This document shows positions 63,240 to 64,000 of a stretch of DNA of 64,000 nt, piece after piece. The position numbers and the translations under genes were made by a program. The DNA is from Tenacibaculum sp. 190130A14a (GTDB lineage Bacteria > Bacteroidota > Bacteroidia > Flavobacteriales > Flavobacteriaceae). Every line of letters begins with the position of its first letter. Position 1 is the stretch's first letter. Where the stretch lies: contig NZ_OZ040189.1 of assembly GCF_964048965.1 (NCBI RefSeq), forward strand, positions 248,001 through 312,000, given 5' to 3'. The notes under the pieces were generated by a model that was given only the letters and a program-made list of their open reading frames with translations, searched no databases and was not told the origin of the DNA.

Positions 63240-63379
63240 AATAGATACTTGTTTGAAGTAAGTATGAATATTTTTAAAAAAGGAAGATGTATCGAGAATA
63301 GATCGGTTGTTTGAAAAATTTAGTTCTCGACACAAACTGTCCTTAATTATTATTGTAATTTATATAAAGAGATGTATGT

Positions 63380-64000
63380 TTAACAACACCCGCCACCATC
63401 ATAATGATAAGTAGACTCACTAATAAAAATATCATCTCTACCTAAGTCAGCTAAAGCTTGTGCAGTTTTATCACAAATAGCAATAGGTTGATTCTTTAAT
63501 AAAGTATGCCCTTTTTTATCATCAAAATAATCTTCGTCACCAAAGTAAATTGCAGCTTTTCCTGTGAAAACACAAGGTCCATCTTCTGGCATTGGATCTT
63601 TAATAGCAGCTACTTCAATAGATTCGATGTAGATTAACTCATCTGTCGGGTAGTTCTTCGGGTCTAAGATTCGATAAGGTTTTCTTGCTCTAATTTCAAT
63701 CGTTCCAAAACCAGCATCCGTTAACATTTTCACATATTCTGCAATTGGTAAGCTTCCACTTAAACAAAGTGCACGTAGACGTTCATCGTTACGCAATGTT
63801 TCATTCATTGGTTGCTCACAGGTAGGGTCACTCATTACCAAACGCCCGTGTGGTTTTAAAACACGATACATCTCTGCAATCGCTTTTTTTAAGTCGTCTG
63901 TTTTAAAGATGTTAAATAAACAGTTTTGCGCTGCAACATCTACTGAATTGTCTTCTACAGGTAAGTTTAGCGCATCTCCTTTACGTAGATCTACAAACTC
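63380..64000 (-). CDS. arsM: Arsenosugar-type arsenite methyltransferase ArsM, partial (N-terminus off the window)
   Basis: The frame continues without a stop to base 64000, giving 206 residues. The text upstream of the internal ATG at 63871 reads EFVDLRKGDALNLPVEDNS and AAQNCLFNIF, a methyltransferase core, so the start lies beyond the window. The long C-terminal part has RNDERLRALCLSGSLPIAEY, KPYRILDPKNYPTDELI and ends YDGGGCC. I recognise this as the ArsM form tied to arsenosugar synthesis in marine Bacteroidota. It methylates arsenite using SAM. Confidence 0.85.
   Translation of the reverse strand, partial: EFVDLRKGDALNLPVEDNSVDVAAQNCLFNIFKTDDLKKAIAEMYRVLKPHGRLVMSDPTCEQPMNETLRNDERLRALCLSGSLPIAEYVKMLTDAGFGTIEIRARKPYRILDPKNYPTDELIYIESIEVAAIKDPMPEDGPCVFTGKAAIYFGDEDYFDDKKGHTLLKNQPIAICDKTAQALADLGRDDIFISESTYHYDGGGCC

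Overview
The window is a low-GC, gene-dense chromosomal segment of a member of the Bacteroidota, almost certainly a marine Flavobacteriaceae (Tenacibaculum- or Polaribacter-like; the genus is a guess). The signs are parts of the type IX secretion/gliding machinery (PorW/SprE, GldH, a T9SS type B C-terminal domain), DUF-type lipoproteins typical of the class (DUF4837, DUF4270, DUF3078, DUF2480, DUF5687), a Bacteroidota-type RicT and PurF, and -7 elements of the form TAnnTTTG in front of many genes. I see no rRNA, tRNA, CRISPR array, prophage or insertion sequence.

Layout. 1-7.9 kb (minus strand): partial porW, an ABC exporter pair, a DUF1761 protein, a DUF4837 lipoprotein, an MltD-like murein hydrolase and exonuclease III. 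8-13.6 kb: a packed minus-strand cluster ricT-gldH-PBP1A-scoA-scoB. 13.8-24.6 kb: alpha/beta hydrolase, gdhA, pheS, a Pyr4-like membrane terpene cyclase candidate, cupin, AgcS symporter, M28 and M50 peptidases, aspS. 24.7-31.5 kb: OsmC divergent from DinB/ArsR-type genes, with a perfect inverted repeat between them, then lipoproteins, a ClC protein with altered gating residues and a GDPD. 31.5-39.5 kb: glutaminase, purF, a PfkB kinase, and sufE / DUF59 / DUF2480 / DUF3078. 39.5-48.7 kb: CNNM protein, endonuclease, an orphan UmuD-like peptidase, hflX, two soluble TonB-C-domain proteins and a TonB-dependent receptor. 48.8-55.5 kb: glmS-DUF4270-glycogen synthase N-domain, divergent from panC-panD-flippase. 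55.5-58.9 kb: a rearranged region in front of radA. 58.9-64 kb: a large T9SS cargo protein, a membrane methyltransferase and partial arsM.

How the genes fit together. Most of the window is housekeeping: peptidoglycan (PBP1A, MltD, GlmS), pantothenate (PanC, PanD), translation (PheS, AspS), Fe-S assembly (SufE, DUF59), ketone-body or acyl-CoA transfer (ScoAB) and nitrogen metabolism (GdhA, glutaminase, PurF).

The most unusual stretch is 55.6-57.5 kb. Two decayed pieces of radA lie upstream of the intact radA. Between them and radA sit a SUKH/SMI1-like immunity-type gene and two near-identical copies of an unknown small gene. The first copy has had its N-terminus replaced by radA-derived sequence, joined at the 8-base microhomology ATACAAAA. 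This looks like an accessory, immunity-type site that turns over beside radA, with no toxin gene in view.
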